9,577 nt of DNA from Planctomycetota bacterium (GTDB taxonomy: Bacteria > Planctomycetota > UBA1135 > UBA2386): positions 1 through 9,577 of the forward strand of contig JAEYTU010000622.1 in the NCBI GenBank assembly GCA_023433825.1, given 5' to 3'. Shown here in pieces: positions 1 through 6,981 of this stretch. The position numbers and the translations under genes are program-made. Under the pieces are notes generated by a model. It ran no database searches. It worked only from the letters and a program-made list of their open reading frames with translations, and was not told the DNA's origin. The number at the start of each line of letters is the position of its first letter. Position 1 is the first letter of the stretch.

Positions 1-939
1 GTAGCAAGGCGCGCCGATCGCGGTCTCGTGCAGCGCCGGCATCAGCATCAGAACGCTGGCCCACGCCTTCAGCGGGTAACCGTCGCGCAGCGGCGCACCG
101 TCGAGCCAGCCGCGGCGGAACTTCTGCATCGCCCAGTGCAGCGATCGCAATGCCGCGTCGCGATCGACGCGTGGCCGCACGACGACGTCGAGACCCGCGC
201 CCGTCAAGTGCCGCCCGCACGCCAACGCATCGACCGGCAGGTGATGCTCGGGGTACGCGTCGAACTCGAACGCCGGCAGCACGAACACGCCGTGGTGCTG
301 CAGCGGATCGAATCGATGCAACGCGATCGACACGTCGCGCATCGCGCGCCGCAGCCGTTCGAGGCGATCTTGCGAACGCACCACGTCGTCGCCGATCAGC
401 AGCAGCAGGTCGGCGTCGCGGTATCCAGTCCAGTCGTCGGTGCTGAGACTGCCATGCAAGACGGCCTCGACACCGGTCGCATCGCGCAGCCGTCGAAGCG
501 CCGCGATCAACGTCGCGAACTCGGGCACCGACGCGACGCGCAGCGACGCATCGAATGGGCGCACGACGACGCGTCGCGGATCGCCAGCGGCGGCCTCCGG
601 CAGGTCGTCGAGACGCTCGCGGCACGTCGTCATCGCATCGACGAGTTCGCCGAGATCGTCGACTGGACGACCCGCCGCGCGCCCTGGCATCGCGTCCCGC
701 AGTGACGTCGCCGCGCGCGCGAGTCCGCGACGCAGCCCGCGCCCACGCCCGAACAGCACGCCGGACGCACGCCGCCATTCGTCGTTGACGAACGCGTGCA
801 GCAGCGGTCGCAGCCGTTCGGCGGCCTTCGCTCGATCGGCGATGGCCGTGTCCTCGTGCGGCGGCGAGATCTCGCCGTCGAACGTCCACGCGCTGTCTTG
901 GCCGCGCACGTAGGCCGCGCGCTCCGCTGGCACCGTCAT
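1..939 (-). CDS. Nucleotidyltransferase-like protein (DNA polymerase beta superfamily motif), C-terminus outside window
   Basis: The frame is open from ATG 939 to the left edge, giving 313 residues without a stop. Residues 161-182 read LHGSLSTDDWTGY followed by RDADLLLLI. This is the Gly-Ser / Asp-x-Asp pattern of the pol-beta-type nucleotidyltransferase fold: Gly163-Ser164 would hold the nucleotide phosphates and Asp175/Asp177 the metal ions. A third acidic residue could come from FEFDAY (224-229). An unusual DPLQHHGVFVL segment (211-221) follows the motif. The first 130 or so residues are charged, Arg-rich and probably helical, with no family I recognise. The fold transfers nucleotidyl groups, and LicD-like phosphocholine transferases share it, so modification of the polysaccharide or a precursor is one possibility; a toxin-antitoxin MNT or antibiotic-modifying role seems less likely in this context. 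The ATG overlaps the flippase stop (ATGA) behind a strong AGGAGG site, so it belongs to the operon. The exact function is unknown. Confidence 0.7.
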   Translation of the reverse strand, partial: MTVPAERAAYVRGQDSAWTFDGEISPPHEDTAIADRAKAAERLRPLLHAFVNDEWRRASGVLFGRGRGLRRGLARAATSLRDAMPGRAAGRPVDDLGELVDAMTTCRERLDDLPEAAAGDPRRVVVRPFDASLRVASVPEFATLIAALRRLRDATGVEAVLHGSLSTDDWTGYRDADLLLLIGDDVVRSQDRLERLRRAMRDVSIALHRFDPLQHHGVFVLPAFEFDAYPEHHLPVDALACGRHLTGAGLDVVVRPRVDRDAALRSLHWAMQKFRRGWLDGAPLRDGYPLKAWASVLMLMPALHETAIGAPCY

Positions 940-2387
940 CGGAACGCCTCCTGTGTCCGGCCGCCGCGCCATCCGACGCGCAGCAGCGTTCGCTGTTCAG
1001 CCGTCGGTCGCCACCACGCGCCACCGACGTAGACGGCGATCGCGGCGAGCCACGCGAGTCCCTGCCACTGCGGCACGCCGACGAACGCCGCGCCGCGCAC
1101 ACCGATCGCCAGCACGGCGCCGGCGACCAGTGGCCGCAGCAGACAGTCGCGCCACGCGATGTCGGCGCCTGCCGCCAACGCCGTCGCGACGACGAACGTC
1201 AGCACGACGACTTCGCTGATCAGCGTCGCGACGGCCGCGCCGACGATGCCGAGCCAGGGGATCAGCAGCAGGTTCGCGACGACGTTGACACCGAGTGCCG
1301 TCCAGCACCCGACCATGTAGCGCGACTGCAATCCGATCGCGGACAGCATGTCGACGAGCGGCGCCGACACGAATCGCAGGAACACGACCGGCGCGACGAC
1401 GAGCACGATCGCCTCGCTCGCCGCGTACTCCGCGCCGAGCACCGTCGCGACGACGACGTCGGCGTGCAGCGCCAGCGCCAGTGCCAGTGCGAGACCGATC
1501 GTCCCGAGCGCCGTCACCTGCACGCGGTAGATCGACCCGACGGCAGCGACACCGTCGAGTCCGCGCCGATGCACGACCGGAGCGACGACGGCGGCGATCG
1601 TCTGCGGCAGCAGAACGGCGAGGAAGAAGAAGCGCATCCCGGCGTGGAAGTGCCCGACCGAGTCGGGGTCGACGAACATGCCGAGCAGTGCGACGTCGAC
1701 CTGCGCGTGCAGCGTCGTCGCGACGATCGCGAAGCCGAACGGCCATGCTGCGCGGAGCGACGGCAGCATTCGTGCGCGTTCGAAGCGGATCGGCGTCAGG
1801 CGGATCACGTGCCGCCAAGCCGGCCATGCGACGAGTGCGGCCGACAGCACGAACGCCCACGCCATGACCTCGACGTCGCCTCCGGCCAGCCAGACGACGC
1901 CGAACGCGGCGACGCGCGTCGCGCTGCGTGCGACGGTCACGGCGGCCGACCACGCCATTCGTTCGATCGCCTGGAAGACGCCGGTCGCGAGCGTCGACAG
2001 GCCGTCGAGGAACGCGACGAGCAGCAACGGCACGATCAACGCGACGACGTCTTGGCCGTAGTCACCGATGCGACACACGCCGATCGACAGAACCACCGCC
2101 GGCAGCAGCAGCACGCCGCGCCACGCGAGACAGGCGCCGAGCGTCGCCGGCAGGCACGCGCGATCCTGCGCGACCGCGCGCACGATCCAGACCGCGAGGC
2201 CCTGGTCCCACAGCGGTGCGCACAGCAGTGCGATCGTCAGCGCGAGCGAGTAGCCGCCATACGTCTCGGCGCCGAGATGACGCGCGAGCAGGAAGTACAG
2301 CGCGGCCTGGACCAACGTCGCGACGAACGTGCCGACGGCCATGAAGCCGAGATTGCGCCGCATGCTGCGGGCGACCGGCGGCGTCAC
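936..2387 (-). CDS. Wzx-type polysaccharide flippase (MOP superfamily)
   Basis: A 483-residue protein made almost wholly of hydrophobic helices (about 12-14), the usual size and layout of Wzx/RfbX-type lipid-linked oligosaccharide flippases. The N-terminus has RRNLGFMAVGTF (10-21) leading into LARHLGAETYGGYSLA (34-49), the pattern seen at the end of the first helix in this family. The C-terminal half has NVVANLLLIPWLGIVGAA (368-385), which matches the conserved N-x-x-x-N-x-x-LIP-x-x-G-x-x-GAA signature. The protein would move the undecaprenyl-linked repeat unit from the cytoplasmic to the outer face of the inner membrane, handing it to the Wzy_C-like protein encoded just upstream. Helix 300-307 is an (Ala-Leu)4 run coded by a 6-nt repeat. 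The GTG start overlaps the ligase stop as GTGA, and the stop overlaps the next ATG as ATGA. The open frame upstream of 2387 is a shadow of the ligase gene. Confidence 0.9.
   Translation of the reverse strand: MTPPVARSMRRNLGFMAVGTFVATLVQAALYFLLARHLGAETYGGYSLALTIALLCAPLWDQGLAVWIVRAVAQDRACLPATLGACLAWRGVLLLPAVVLSIGVCRIGDYGQDVVALIVPLLLVAFLDGLSTLATGVFQAIERMAWSAAVTVARSATRVAAFGVVWLAGGDVEVMAWAFVLSAALVAWPAWRHVIRLTPIRFERARMLPSLRAAWPFGFAIVATTLHAQVDVALLGMFVDPDSVGHFHAGMRFFFLAVLLPQTIAAVVAPVVHRRGLDGVAAVGSIYRVQVTALGTIGLALALALALHADVVVATVLGAEYAASEAIVLVVAPVVFLRFVSAPLVDMLSAIGLQSRYMVGCWTALGVNVVANLLLIPWLGIVGAAVATLISEVVVLTFVVATALAAGADIAWRDCLLRPLVAGAVLAIGVRGAAFVGVPQWQGLAWLAAIAVYVGGAWWRPTAEQRTLLRVGWRGGRTQEAFR
947..952 (-). 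promoter_or_regulatory. Strong ribosome binding site for ATG at 939
   Basis: AGGAGG on the minus strand, 7 nt before the ATG. It lies within the last codons of the flippase gene and strongly supports a separate downstream gene running off the left edge. Confidence 0.75.
1467..1490 (-). repeat. 6-nt tandem repeat coding an (Ala-Leu)4 run in a flippase helix
   Basis: Four 6-nt units (plus-strand CAGCGC twice, then CAGTGC twice) inside the flippase gene. Third-base differences between units suggest it is old or under coding constraint rather than recently expanded. Confidence 0.6.
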
Positions 2388-3763
2388 GTTCGGCCTCCGA
2401 CGAGCGGGCCGACGGAGCGGCGTGGGTTCCGTCGCACCGACGCCGACGCCGACGCCGTCGAGGGCAACGGCGACAGCCCCGACGACGACGACCGACGCGG
2501 CGCGTTCGCCGGCAGCGTCACGGTCGCGACCGCACGCCGCGCCGACGCGAGCGTCAACCCGACCGCGAGGAACAGGAAGTGGTTCCGGATCAGGTCGCCG
2601 ACCGCCATGACAGCGACGGCGGAGAACACGAGCAGCCCAATCGCGAACGCCTGCACCGGGTCGAGGTTCGCACGCGCGCGCCACAGTCGCCGAAGCGCGC
2701 GCACGAGCACGACGCAGACGACGAGCATCGCCAGCGCGCCGACGACGCCGGTCTCGGCGAGCATTTCGAGGACGAGGTTGTGCGGATACGCGCGCGCATA
2801 CCAACCGCCGTGGATCGCGAACCCGCCCGGACCCTGGCCGAGCAGCGGCGCAGCGAGGAACGCGTCGACCGCCAGCGCGAATCCCTCGGTCCGTTCCTGG
2901 AACGACGCCGACTCGAGCGCCTGCGTCGGATCGATCCGATCGTGCAGCCCACTGGTCGCGAGGCTCTGCACGGCGAACACGGCGCCCGCGCCGGCGAGCA
3001 CGGCGACACCGGCGCGACGGCGCGAGAACAGCATCAGCACGCCGAGCGCCAGCAACGCGCCGAGCAGATACGTGCGCGCACCGGACATCAGCACGAGCCC
3101 GAGCGCGAGGCAGACGACGGCCGTGTGCATCCACCACCGCATGTCGCGAACCGAGTGACTGCCGATCCGCGCGAAGCAGTAGAGGCTTCCCTTCGTCAGG
3201 CAGTAGGCGAGCGGCTGATGCGCCGGCAGCACCAGCGCACCGAACAGGACCGCCATCCGATCGAAGTGCGCGATCGTCAGCCAATCGGGATCGATCGCGA
3301 CCGCCACCGCGCACATGGCGAGCAGCGGCGCGAACGCGACCCAGAACCACGCGCCGCCCGGCAGCTCGCGCCGGCGACCGAGCGCCAGCCCGAGGAACAG
3401 CGCCGGCAGGCAGAGCCCGAACCAGGCGAACGTCTTCTGCGTCGCGTAGTCGTGCATCGGCGCACCGTCGACGAGCCACCAGACGTGGTGCGCCGCGAAC
3501 AGGCCGCCGAACGCAAGGCACGCGAGCACGGGCGCGGTCATCAGTTCGCGTCGCAGGTCGCCGAGGACGACGAGCACTGCGAGTGCCGCGAGCTGCAACC
3601 CAGCGACGCACATCGTCCAGTTGCCGACCGATCCGGTCGCGGCACGGCTCGCACTGAGGATCAGGTAGTCGCCGAACAGCAGCACGACGAGCAACGGCAC
3701 GACGACACGCCGGAGCGCGCCGGCCGCCGCGTCGCTCGACGTGACCGAACGGCCGTCACGCAC
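2384..3763 (-). CDS. O-antigen ligase/polymerase family membrane protein (WaaL/Wzy_C-like)
   Basis: A 459-residue polytopic membrane protein with about 11-12 hydrophobic segments between residues 20 and 408. It has the organisation of the O-antigen ligase (Wzy_C) family: SGARTYLLG (227-235) at the start of the conserved domain, then a large non-cytoplasmic loop (about 270-330) with Arg291, LLGQGPGGF (307-315) and PHNLVLEMLAETGVVG (327-342). Its His328 lies where WaaL proteins have an essential His. Such proteins either join repeat units into a polymer (Wzy) or transfer the glycan to lipid A core or protein (WaaL, PglL); sequence does not separate these. A Ser/Ala/Pro/Arg-rich tail (about 418-459) follows the last membrane segment and holds a 6-nt tandem repeat. 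The GTG start overlaps the upstream gene by 8 nt and the stop overlaps the flippase start. Placement directly before a Wzx-type flippase supports a role after membrane translocation. Confidence 0.85.
   Translation of the reverse strand: MRDGRSVTSSDAAAGALRRVVVPLLVVLLFGDYLILSASRAATGSVGNWTMCVAGLQLAALAVLVVLGDLRRELMTAPVLACLAFGGLFAAHHVWWLVDGAPMHDYATQKTFAWFGLCLPALFLGLALGRRRELPGGAWFWVAFAPLLAMCAVAVAIDPDWLTIAHFDRMAVLFGALVLPAHQPLAYCLTKGSLYCFARIGSHSVRDMRWWMHTAVVCLALGLVLMSGARTYLLGALLALGVLMLFSRRRAGVAVLAGAGAVFAVQSLATSGLHDRIDPTQALESASFQERTEGFALAVDAFLAAPLLGQGPGGFAIHGGWYARAYPHNLVLEMLAETGVVGALAMLVVCVVLVRALRRLWRARANLDPVQAFAIGLLVFSAVAVMAVGDLIRNHFLFLAVGLTLASARRAVATVTLPANAPRRSSSSGLSPLPSTASASASVRRNPRRSVGPLVGGRT
2394..2398 (-). 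promoter_or_regulatory. Ribosome binding site selecting GTG start at 2387
   Basis: GGAGG on the minus strand, 6 nt before the GTG of the flippase. It favours this start over the in-frame ATG eight codons later (2363). Confidence 0.7.
2438..2457 (-). repeat. Short 6-nt tandem repeat in the ligase tail
   Basis: Three perfect 6-nt units plus two bases (plus-strand unit CGACGC), coding for alternating Ala-Ser (residues 437-442). The unit is a multiple of three, so slippage would change tail length without breaking the frame. Confidence 0.6.
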
Positions 3764-4928
3764 GACGCGCCGCCTCCGTCGTGTCGAGCCGGAGCGCGTC
3801 GCACAGGATCGGCGCGATCGCGTCGCGCCATCGCTGCACGCCATAGCAGCCGACGACGCTGCGCATCGCGGTCGTTCCGAGTCGCACGCGAAGGTCGCGG
3901 TCGGCGATCAGTCGCCCGAGCGCGGCTTCGAGGGGTTGCGCGAGCGGCGCGACGAGCAGCCCGTTCTCACCGTCCTGGACCAAGTTGGCGAGGCCGCCGA
4001 CCCACGTCGCGACGACGGCGCTGCCGAAGTACATCGCCTCGATCACCGAAAGCGACGTGCCTTCCCCGCAGATCGTCGGGACGACCGTGATCGCGCTGCG
4101 TTCGTAGGCCTCGCGCATCCGCTCGAACGGCAGCACCTCGGTCGTCCAGCGGCGGTCGGCGATGCCGCTCGCGGCGAGCCGTGCGCGCAGTTGCTCGGTG
4201 TGGTAGCCGCTGCCGACGACGAAACGGAAGTCGACGTTTGGGTAGCGCGCAGCCAGCCGCGGCGCGACGTCGGCCATCAGCCAGATCCCGCGGCGCGGTT
4301 CGCTGCGGCGCGGGAAGCAGATCGTCGTCCGGCCGCCGTCCTCGACCGCGGCCGCCGGGGTCGCCGGTTGCGGGCCGAACTGATCTGGATCGACGAAGTT
4401 CGGGACGAAGTGCAACTTCGCGTCGAACCCGGCGCGCGGCCAGCAGGCGCGGAACCAGTTGATGAAGTTCGTGTCGACGCAGATCGTCGCCGCCGTTCGC
4501 CGCACGGCCGCGAACGCCGTCTGCTCGGCGATGCGCGCCTTCCACCAGCCGTACTCGCCGTCCCACCAGATCCCGTGCTGGACGACGACGCTGCGCCGGC
4601 GGCAGATCGGCTGCGCGACGTCCTCGGCGAGGTAGACGACCGGCGCGCCGGCTGGGATCGCGCGGTGCACGCGGTAGTTGAACCACGGCGTCGCGAACGC
4701 GCGCGCGGCTGCGCGCCAACCGCGAACGACGACGCCGCCGTCGATCGTCCGTTCGAAGTCGCGATTGCCGCGCTGGTGCACGACGACCGGATGCCCGCGT
4801 CCGCGCAGCAGCGCCGCGAGTTCGACGACCCACCGTTGCACGCCGCCGAACGTCGGCTGCGCGCCGTCGTAGTCGAGCAGTCGCCACGTCACGAGGTGGA
4901 CCGTCTCGCGCGTCGGGGTCGCGTTCAT
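3756..4928 (-). CDS. GT4-type glycosyltransferase (second copy, distinct from 5863-6981)
   Basis: A 390-residue GT-B glycosyltransferase. The N-terminal domain has FGGVQRWVVELAALLRGRGHPV (split as 27-36 and 37-48), the usual Gly-Gly-x-x-x-W/H-x-x-x-L-A acceptor-domain helix. HFVPNFVD (173-180) opens the linker to the donor domain. FPRRSEPRRGI (205-215) stands where many relatives have GR-x-x-x-x-KG, and EGTSLSVIE (289-297) is the E-x7-E donor-binding motif, followed by an AVVATWVGG strand (304-312). A region rich in Trp (121, 122, 128, 129, 158, 163) follows a VVVQHGI segment. The protein would add one sugar to the lipid-linked repeat unit at the cytoplasmic membrane. It is only distantly similar to the other GT4 in this operon, so the two probably make different linkages. 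The stop lies inside the 8-nt overlap with the ligase gene. Confidence 0.9.
   Translation of the reverse strand: MNATPTRETVHLVTWRLLDYDGAQPTFGGVQRWVVELAALLRGRGHPVVVHQRGNRDFERTIDGGVVVRGWRAAARAFATPWFNYRVHRAIPAGAPVVYLAEDVAQPICRRRSVVVQHGIWWDGEYGWWKARIAEQTAFAAVRRTAATICVDTNFINWFRACWPRAGFDAKLHFVPNFVDPDQFGPQPATPAAAVEDGGRTTICFPRRSEPRRGIWLMADVAPRLAARYPNVDFRFVVGSGYHTEQLRARLAASGIADRRWTTEVLPFERMREAYERSAITVVPTICGEGTSLSVIEAMYFGSAVVATWVGGLANLVQDGENGLLVAPLAQPLEAALGRLIADRDLRVRLGTTAMRSVVGCYGVQRWRDAIAPILCDALRLDTTEAARRA
3773..3777 (-). promoter_or_regulatory. Ribosome binding site selecting GTG start at 3763
   Basis: GGAGG on the minus strand, 9 nt before the GTG at 3763. It decides the ligase start, because the nearby GTGA at 3759 is in another frame and no ATG in the correct frame lies close by. 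Confidence 0.65.
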
Positions 4929-5866
4929 CGCTGCCTCCTCGCGACGCACGCCGTCGCCGCGAACCGGACCCAGACGCCGGCGACCATCAGCCACGTTCGC
5001 GGATCGGTGCGGCCGTGGTGCTTCCACAGGTAGCGCGCCATCGAACGGTGCCGCAGCCAGACGCTGCGCAGCGCCGCACGGCGACGCGAGCCGCCGACGA
5101 AGTGGACGATCGACGCGGTCGGGACGTAGTCGACGCGCATTCCGCGCGCCGCGGCTGCGCGGCACAGATCGACGTCCTCGAAGAACATCGGAAATCGTTC
5201 GTCGAGACCGCCGACGGCGGCGAACAGGTCGCGCCGCACGACCATGCAGCAGCCGCTGACCCAATCGGTCGATTGGATCGCGTCCGGCGAGCGGTCGAGG
5301 TTCAGGTAGCAGCGCGTGAAGCGGTTGCCCGGGAAGCAGCGCGACAGCCACGAGTGACGGTGGAACAACGCCGTCGCGAAGCTCGGGAACGAACGCCACG
5401 AACGCTGGATCGACGAGCAACCGGCGTCGTCGTAGACGCGCGGTCCGACGACGCCGACGCGCGGATCGGAGTCGAGGTGTGCGACGAGCCGCGTCAGCGA
5501 ACGCGCGCCGAGCAGCGTGTCGGGATTCAGCAGTGCGACGTGGCGCGAGCCGGCGTCGCGGAGTGCGAGGTTGACGGCGGCCGAGAACGCGATGCTGCGT
5601 CGCAGCGTCGTGCAGCGCGCGCCGGGGACGGTCCGCGCGACGAGTGTCTCGACGTCCTCGCCGGTGCCGTTCTCGACGACGTGCAAGTCGACGGTCAGAC
5701 CTTCGGTGGCCGCGGCGAACGTCGCGAGGCAGCGGGCCAGCAGGTCGAGCGAGCGATAGCTGACGATCGCGACGGTCAGATCCCGCGGTGTCGCGCGTTC
5801 GGTGTGCGCCGGCGCGGGCGTCGGCGCGGCGACGAGTGGACGCTGCGTTTCGACGATCGCCGTCAC
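4925..5866 (-). CDS. GT2-family glycosyltransferase (rhamnosyltransferase/WbbL-like)
   Basis: A 313-residue GT-A-fold inverting glycosyltransferase. About 30 Pro/Ala-rich residues precede the domain. Then come VAIVSYRS (32-39, start of the nucleotide-binding strand), VVENGTGED (63-71, in place of the common VDNxSxD), a LLNPDT element (112-117, at the DxD position and coordinating metal and donor), VSGCCMVVRR (203-212) and PMFFEDVDLCRAAAARG (226-242) with the Glu-Asp pair expected near the catalytic base. The NPD form and the SGxxMxxRR/FEDxDL block are typical of the WbbL-like branch, many of which transfer rhamnose; that specificity is only a suggestion here. The C-terminus (about 265-313) is basic and partly hydrophobic and may sit at the membrane. 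The GTG start at 5866 overlaps the upstream stop, and the end overlaps the next ATG as ATGA. Confidence 0.9.
   Translation of the reverse strand: MTAIVETQRPLVAAPTPAPAHTERATPRDLTVAIVSYRSLDLLARCLATFAAATEGLTVDLHVVENGTGEDVETLVARTVPGARCTTLRRSIAFSAAVNLALRDAGSRHVALLNPDTLLGARSLTRLVAHLDSDPRVGVVGPRVYDDAGCSSIQRSWRSFPSFATALFHRHSWLSRCFPGNRFTRCYLNLDRSPDAIQSTDWVSGCCMVVRRDLFAAVGGLDERFPMFFEDVDLCRAAAARGMRVDYVPTASIVHFVGGSRRRAALRSVWLRHRSMARYLWKHHGRTDPRTWLMVAGVWVRFAATACVARRQR
4934..4940 (-). promoter_or_regulatory. Strong ribosome binding site for ATG at 4928
   Basis: GAGGAGG on the minus strand, 5 nt before ATG. It is among the strongest Shine-Dalgarno matches in the window and confirms the start of the second GT4 gene inside the end of the GT2 gene. 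Confidence 0.75.
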
Positions 5867-6981
5867 CGAAGCGCCCCTTCGTAGACGTCCTCGACGAGGC
5901 GCGCGGTCCGTTCGGACGCGAAGCCAGCCGCGAATGCGACGGCCGCGGCGGCCATCCGTTCGCGCAGCGGCGTGTCGGTGAGCAGTTCGACGAGGGCGTC
6001 GGCGGCAGCGGCGACGTCGGCGACCGGCACGAATCGTCCAGTGCGATCCGCATCGACGGCGTCGACGAGGCCGCCGTGCGGCCACGTCACGACCGGCATC
6101 CCGGCGGCCTGGGCCTCGACGACCGTCCGCCCGAGTCCCTCACGAACGTCGGGCAGATGGACGAACACGTCGCCGCGAGCGAACGCCGCATCGGGCGCAC
6201 CGCCGCCGTCGTGCCATTCGACGTGGCCTTCGAGGTCGGTCGCGAGTGCGATCGCGCGCAACCGCGCCGCATACGCGACGTGGTCGTCGACACGGGCGCC
6301 GTGCACGAGGAGTCGCGCGTCGGCGCAGCGCGCGCGCACGCGTCGGAACGCTGCCAGCACGTTCTCGAGTCCCTTGCCGGGAGCGATTCGACCGACCCAG
6401 AGGATCGTCCGGCCGTCGGCGGCACGCGGCGTCGCGGCGAGCCGGCGAACGTCGACGCCGTTGTGGATCACGCGGACCGGTGCGCGGCCGCGCAGTCGGG
6501 CCGCGAGCGGCGTCGAGATCGCGACGACGACGTCGGCACAGCGGCGAACGGTGCCGAACAGCGCACGCTCGACGCACGCCGGGCGCAGCTCCGACTCACG
6601 AACGTGCCAGACGAGTCGCGCGGACGTGCGCGAGCAGTGGCGGCGCGCGGCGACGCCGGCCAGCCATTCGACGCTGCTGTTGACGTTTACGACGTCGGGA
6701 CGCAGACGCGCGAGCAGCCGCGCGATCCGCACGACCCGCAGCGGCGCGCGCAGCACCCACGCGAAGTGCCAGAGCGGGTTCTTCGTGTTCTTCAGCTTCT
6801 TGACCGGCACGACGTGCACCGGCACGCCGAGCGTTGCGTAGCGCGCCGCGAACGGTCCGCGATGCGGCAACACGACGTGCGGCTCGTAGCGCGTGCGATC
6901 GAGACAGCGCACCAACTCGAACAGGCTCGTGTCCGACCCGCCGACCTCGTCGGTCGCGCTGATGTAGACGACGCGCTTCAC
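5863..6981 (-). CDS. GT4-type glycosyltransferase (GT-B fold)
   Basis: A 372-residue retaining-type glycosyltransferase. The N-terminus (KRVVYISAT, then EVGGSDTSLFELV at 12-24) has the Gly-Gly loop typical of the GT-B acceptor domain. The C-terminal domain carries VIHNGVD (171-177), GRIAPGKGLE (197-206) with the Arg and Lys that usually contact the donor phosphates, and EGLGRTVVE (281-289), which is the E-x7-E motif. It would move a sugar from a nucleotide donor to a lipid-linked intermediate at the cytoplasmic membrane. Neither donor nor acceptor can be deduced. The real start is GTG at 6981, overlapping the acyltransferase stop as GTGA; the open frame extends further upstream, but that part is a shadow of the acyltransferase gene. 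The stop is shared with the GT2 gene start in another GTGA overlap. Confidence 0.9.
   Translation of the reverse strand: MKRVVYISATDEVGGSDTSLFELVRCLDRTRYEPHVVLPHRGPFAARYATLGVPVHVVPVKKLKNTKNPLWHFAWVLRAPLRVVRIARLLARLRPDVVNVNSSVEWLAGVAARRHCSRTSARLVWHVRESELRPACVERALFGTVRRCADVVVAISTPLAARLRGRAPVRVIHNGVDVRRLAATPRAADGRTILWVGRIAPGKGLENVLAAFRRVRARCADARLLVHGARVDDHVAYAARLRAIALATDLEGHVEWHDGGGAPDAAFARGDVFVHLPDVREGLGRTVVEAQAAGMPVVTWPHGGLVDAVDADRTGRFVPVADVAAAADALVELLTDTPLRERMAAAAVAFAAGFASERTARLVEDVYEGALR
5874..5879 (-). promoter_or_regulatory. Possible ribosome binding site for GTG start at 5866
   Basis: AAGGGG on the minus strand, 7 nt before GTG. It is weaker than the other sites in this operon, so the GT2 protein may rely mainly on coupling to translation of the upstream gene. 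Confidence 0.45.

Noticed and set aside
28..705. A 225-codon plus-strand open frame
   Set aside because: It is antisense to the nucleotidyltransferase-like gene. The minus frame has the GS/DxD motif, a coupled ATG and a strong ribosome binding site; the plus frame has only low-complexity polar residues.
1..939. Calling the last gene an antibiotic-modifying nucleotidyltransferase or an MNT antitoxin
   Set aside because: The short GS/DxD motif alone is shared by many families. The long N-terminal region and the coupling to polysaccharide genes do not fit either group, so only the fold-level call is kept.
1464..3158. A 564-codon plus-strand open frame, with similar ones at 2579-4090, 3741-5033, 5788-7035 and 7032-8159
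   Set aside because: They lie opposite convincing minus-strand genes. Their translations are almost wholly Arg/Asp/His/Gln/Ala with no hydrophobic core or motif, as expected from antisense reading of high-GC genes where stop codons are rare.
2388..3611. A long N-terminal extension of the flippase, giving an apparent 891-residue fusion protein
   Set aside because: The extra 408 residues are Arg/Ala-rich and out of frame with the ligase gene that fills this stretch. The flippase fold and a GGAGG-supported GTG begin at 2387.
4929..6053. An N-terminal extension of the second GT4, giving an apparent 765-residue protein
   Set aside because: The extension is an Arg-rich shadow of the GT2 gene. The GT-B domain starts at ATG 4928, which has a GAGGAGG site.
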